From Glandiceps talaboti (Eukaryota > Hemichordata > Enteropneusta > Spengelidae): a DNA stretch of 57,500 nucleotides. The notes beneath the pieces are model-generated. The model did no database searches and was not told where the DNA came from. It was given only the letters and a program-made list of their open reading frames with translations. The DNA is taken from positions 2,287,501-2,345,000 of the forward strand of contig NC_135555.1 in assembly GCF_964340395.1 (NCBI RefSeq), written 5' to 3'. This document shows positions 56,083 through 57,500 of this stretch, piece after piece; the stretch's first letter is position 1, and each line of letters opens with the position of its first letter. Position numbers and translations under genes: made by a program.

Positions 56083-57500
56083 GGTGGCACAGGTTGACGA
56101 CCCTCACGTACACTGTATAGTGACTAGCATTGTTGACACTGCGCTCAGTATCAATTACAACCTACAAGCCGGTCATGCAACTCTTTCGCATTTGTGCCTT
56201 AATTTGATGTTTTACTTCTATTGTCGAAAACCATGGCATTGTCTTTATTTTGATATCATCACTATATTTTCAATGATTATCATGTATGGGGGGGAGTAAA
56301 TGAGGGAGGGGGATAAGGACATTCATATGAAAACATCATAGGACATACATTGTATGATTGCGTATTAAATCCCCTGAAGTATTTTTTTTGTTCGTTGTAT
56401 TAAAACATCATGCATCTTTTCAGTACGCTAAAGGGCCTAAATCAATGTGTATCCCATATGAATGAATCGTTGGATCCTCTAGACAACTGATACAAAGTTG
56501 GAATATTGATCCTTGTTTTACTTTTTTACTTTTTGATGAAACAAAGTCCCATATTGTACACAACTGGGCTATTTTTCCTGACGTGTTCCGATTTAAATAG
56601 ATTTGATGGACCGGTGTGTTTGGAAAAAGACACCAAAACATTAATTGTTGTCGAGGACAGAAAAGGAGGACCAGCATCGATCGGTACGTATTTTCCATTA
56701 ATACGATAGTCTGGATGCCAACGTCGTATCTAAGAGAGATATGAAAGATTCGATAATTAAGGATAGCACTAGACTATTATGACGACACATTCCTCTAATA
56801 AGACAAAGTCTGTCTGTCATATGACTCACATACTGTAGTCACCTTAGCAACGCTTGTGTTAAATTCGCATGCGCAGTAGACATTTAACATTTATACATGT
56901 CGGTATTGAATTGAAATGAAATATATTTCTCCAGAAAGAGAAAACAAAATATACAAACTTTGAAAGTAACAGAAAATAAAATTCTGATGAGGGGCCTTGG
57001 AAATAGTTCCCAAAGTCAATGGACCAGACAAACGTGTAAATCAGGGCAAATTTCGAGGCAGCATTTATAACAACAAAAGTAAATAATTATAAAGATTATG
57101 TTAGTGATAAAAATTATATAAAAAATAAATAAATATCTTTACGGACAATACACACTGGTTATCTTAAGGAGAAAATATATGTACTGCTCCATCTTGGAGG
57201 TAAAAGTTTTTTAAAACTGAGTTTCAGTCCTAACCATCAAAGTGACACCACGCCCTCTCTGTTAAGTATACTTATCGGGTAAAAAACATAAAAACAACTT
57301 TGAAACTTATGTTTCCCAATTCATTCTCGGTGACCACATTGAAGCATTTCATTGTATCTATATTTTGTGTCCACACTCTGATATATATATTTTTATCAAA
57401 CAGCAAAATAAAAGGAACATCCTGCACTATTTTCATTATCATTTCAACTTTATGTTATACTTTGATCCATGACCTTTGACCTTGAGGACACGATGCTTTC
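56083..57500. other. Right flank with two overlapping candidate exons
   Basis: On the plus strand 56611-56680 lies between TTTAAATAG and GTACGT and reads FDGPVCLEKDTKTLIVVED then RKGGPASI. On the minus strand a segment opens after CTCTCTTAG near 56731 with RRWHPDYRINGKY, resembling the candidate exon at 12524-12593. They overlap or abut on opposite strands, so at most one is likely coding. Neither family is recognised. The rest of the flank shows nothing. Confidence 0.3.

Overview
This window looks like nuclear DNA from an invertebrate bilaterian animal. Genes are split by GT-AG introns of a few hundred bases to several kilobases, polyadenylation signals follow several stop codons, and the encoded families are animal ones: UNC93, VWA, GDAP1, FITM2 and CUB/LDL-receptor class A. 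The DNA is AT-rich and unusually dense in micro- and minisatellites. A marine lophotrochozoan or invertebrate deuterostome is a guess; nothing here fixes the phylum.

Layout. (1) 1062-4297, plus strand: an UNC93A-like membrane protein that appears broken in its first exon, with a 39-bp minisatellite in intron 1. (2) 6472-11205, minus strand: a five-coding-exon secreted protein with one von Willebrand factor A domain, a non-coding first exon and a TATA box. (3) 10.2-15.5 kb: fold-back elements, a 53-bp minisatellite, a long CATA tract and scattered splice-bounded segments that suggest an unidentified minus-strand gene. (4) 15551-36293, plus strand: three tandem GDAP1-like genes (A, B, C) with the same five-exon structure and intron phases. 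Their short first exons, 17-23 codons long, lie 1.4-3.2 kb upstream of exon 2. (5) 40550-41863, minus strand: a FITM2-like ER protein in one exon with a long disordered N-terminal extension. (6) 43016-48337 and 52725-56082, minus strand: two paralogous type I membrane proteins built as signal peptide, CUB, LDL-receptor class A, transmembrane helix and cytoplasmic tail. Both have four exons joined only by phase-1 introns.

Function. The three GDAP1-like genes arose by tandem duplication and have since diverged. A and B keep a C-terminal membrane anchor of the kind that targets GDAP1 to the mitochondrial outer membrane. C has lost it and gained an acidic segment. The two CUB-LDLa genes share extracellular modules and a cysteine-rich membrane border, but their tails are unrelated by eye. 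No shared pathway links the different families.

Limits. All exon structures were worked out by hand from splice sites, phase continuity and remembered family patterns. No alignments or searches were run. Long low-complexity reading frames such as poly-Tyr/Ile/His, Leu-Ser, Met/Asp/Val and Thr-Tyr-Ile-His were treated as repeat translations and not as genes.
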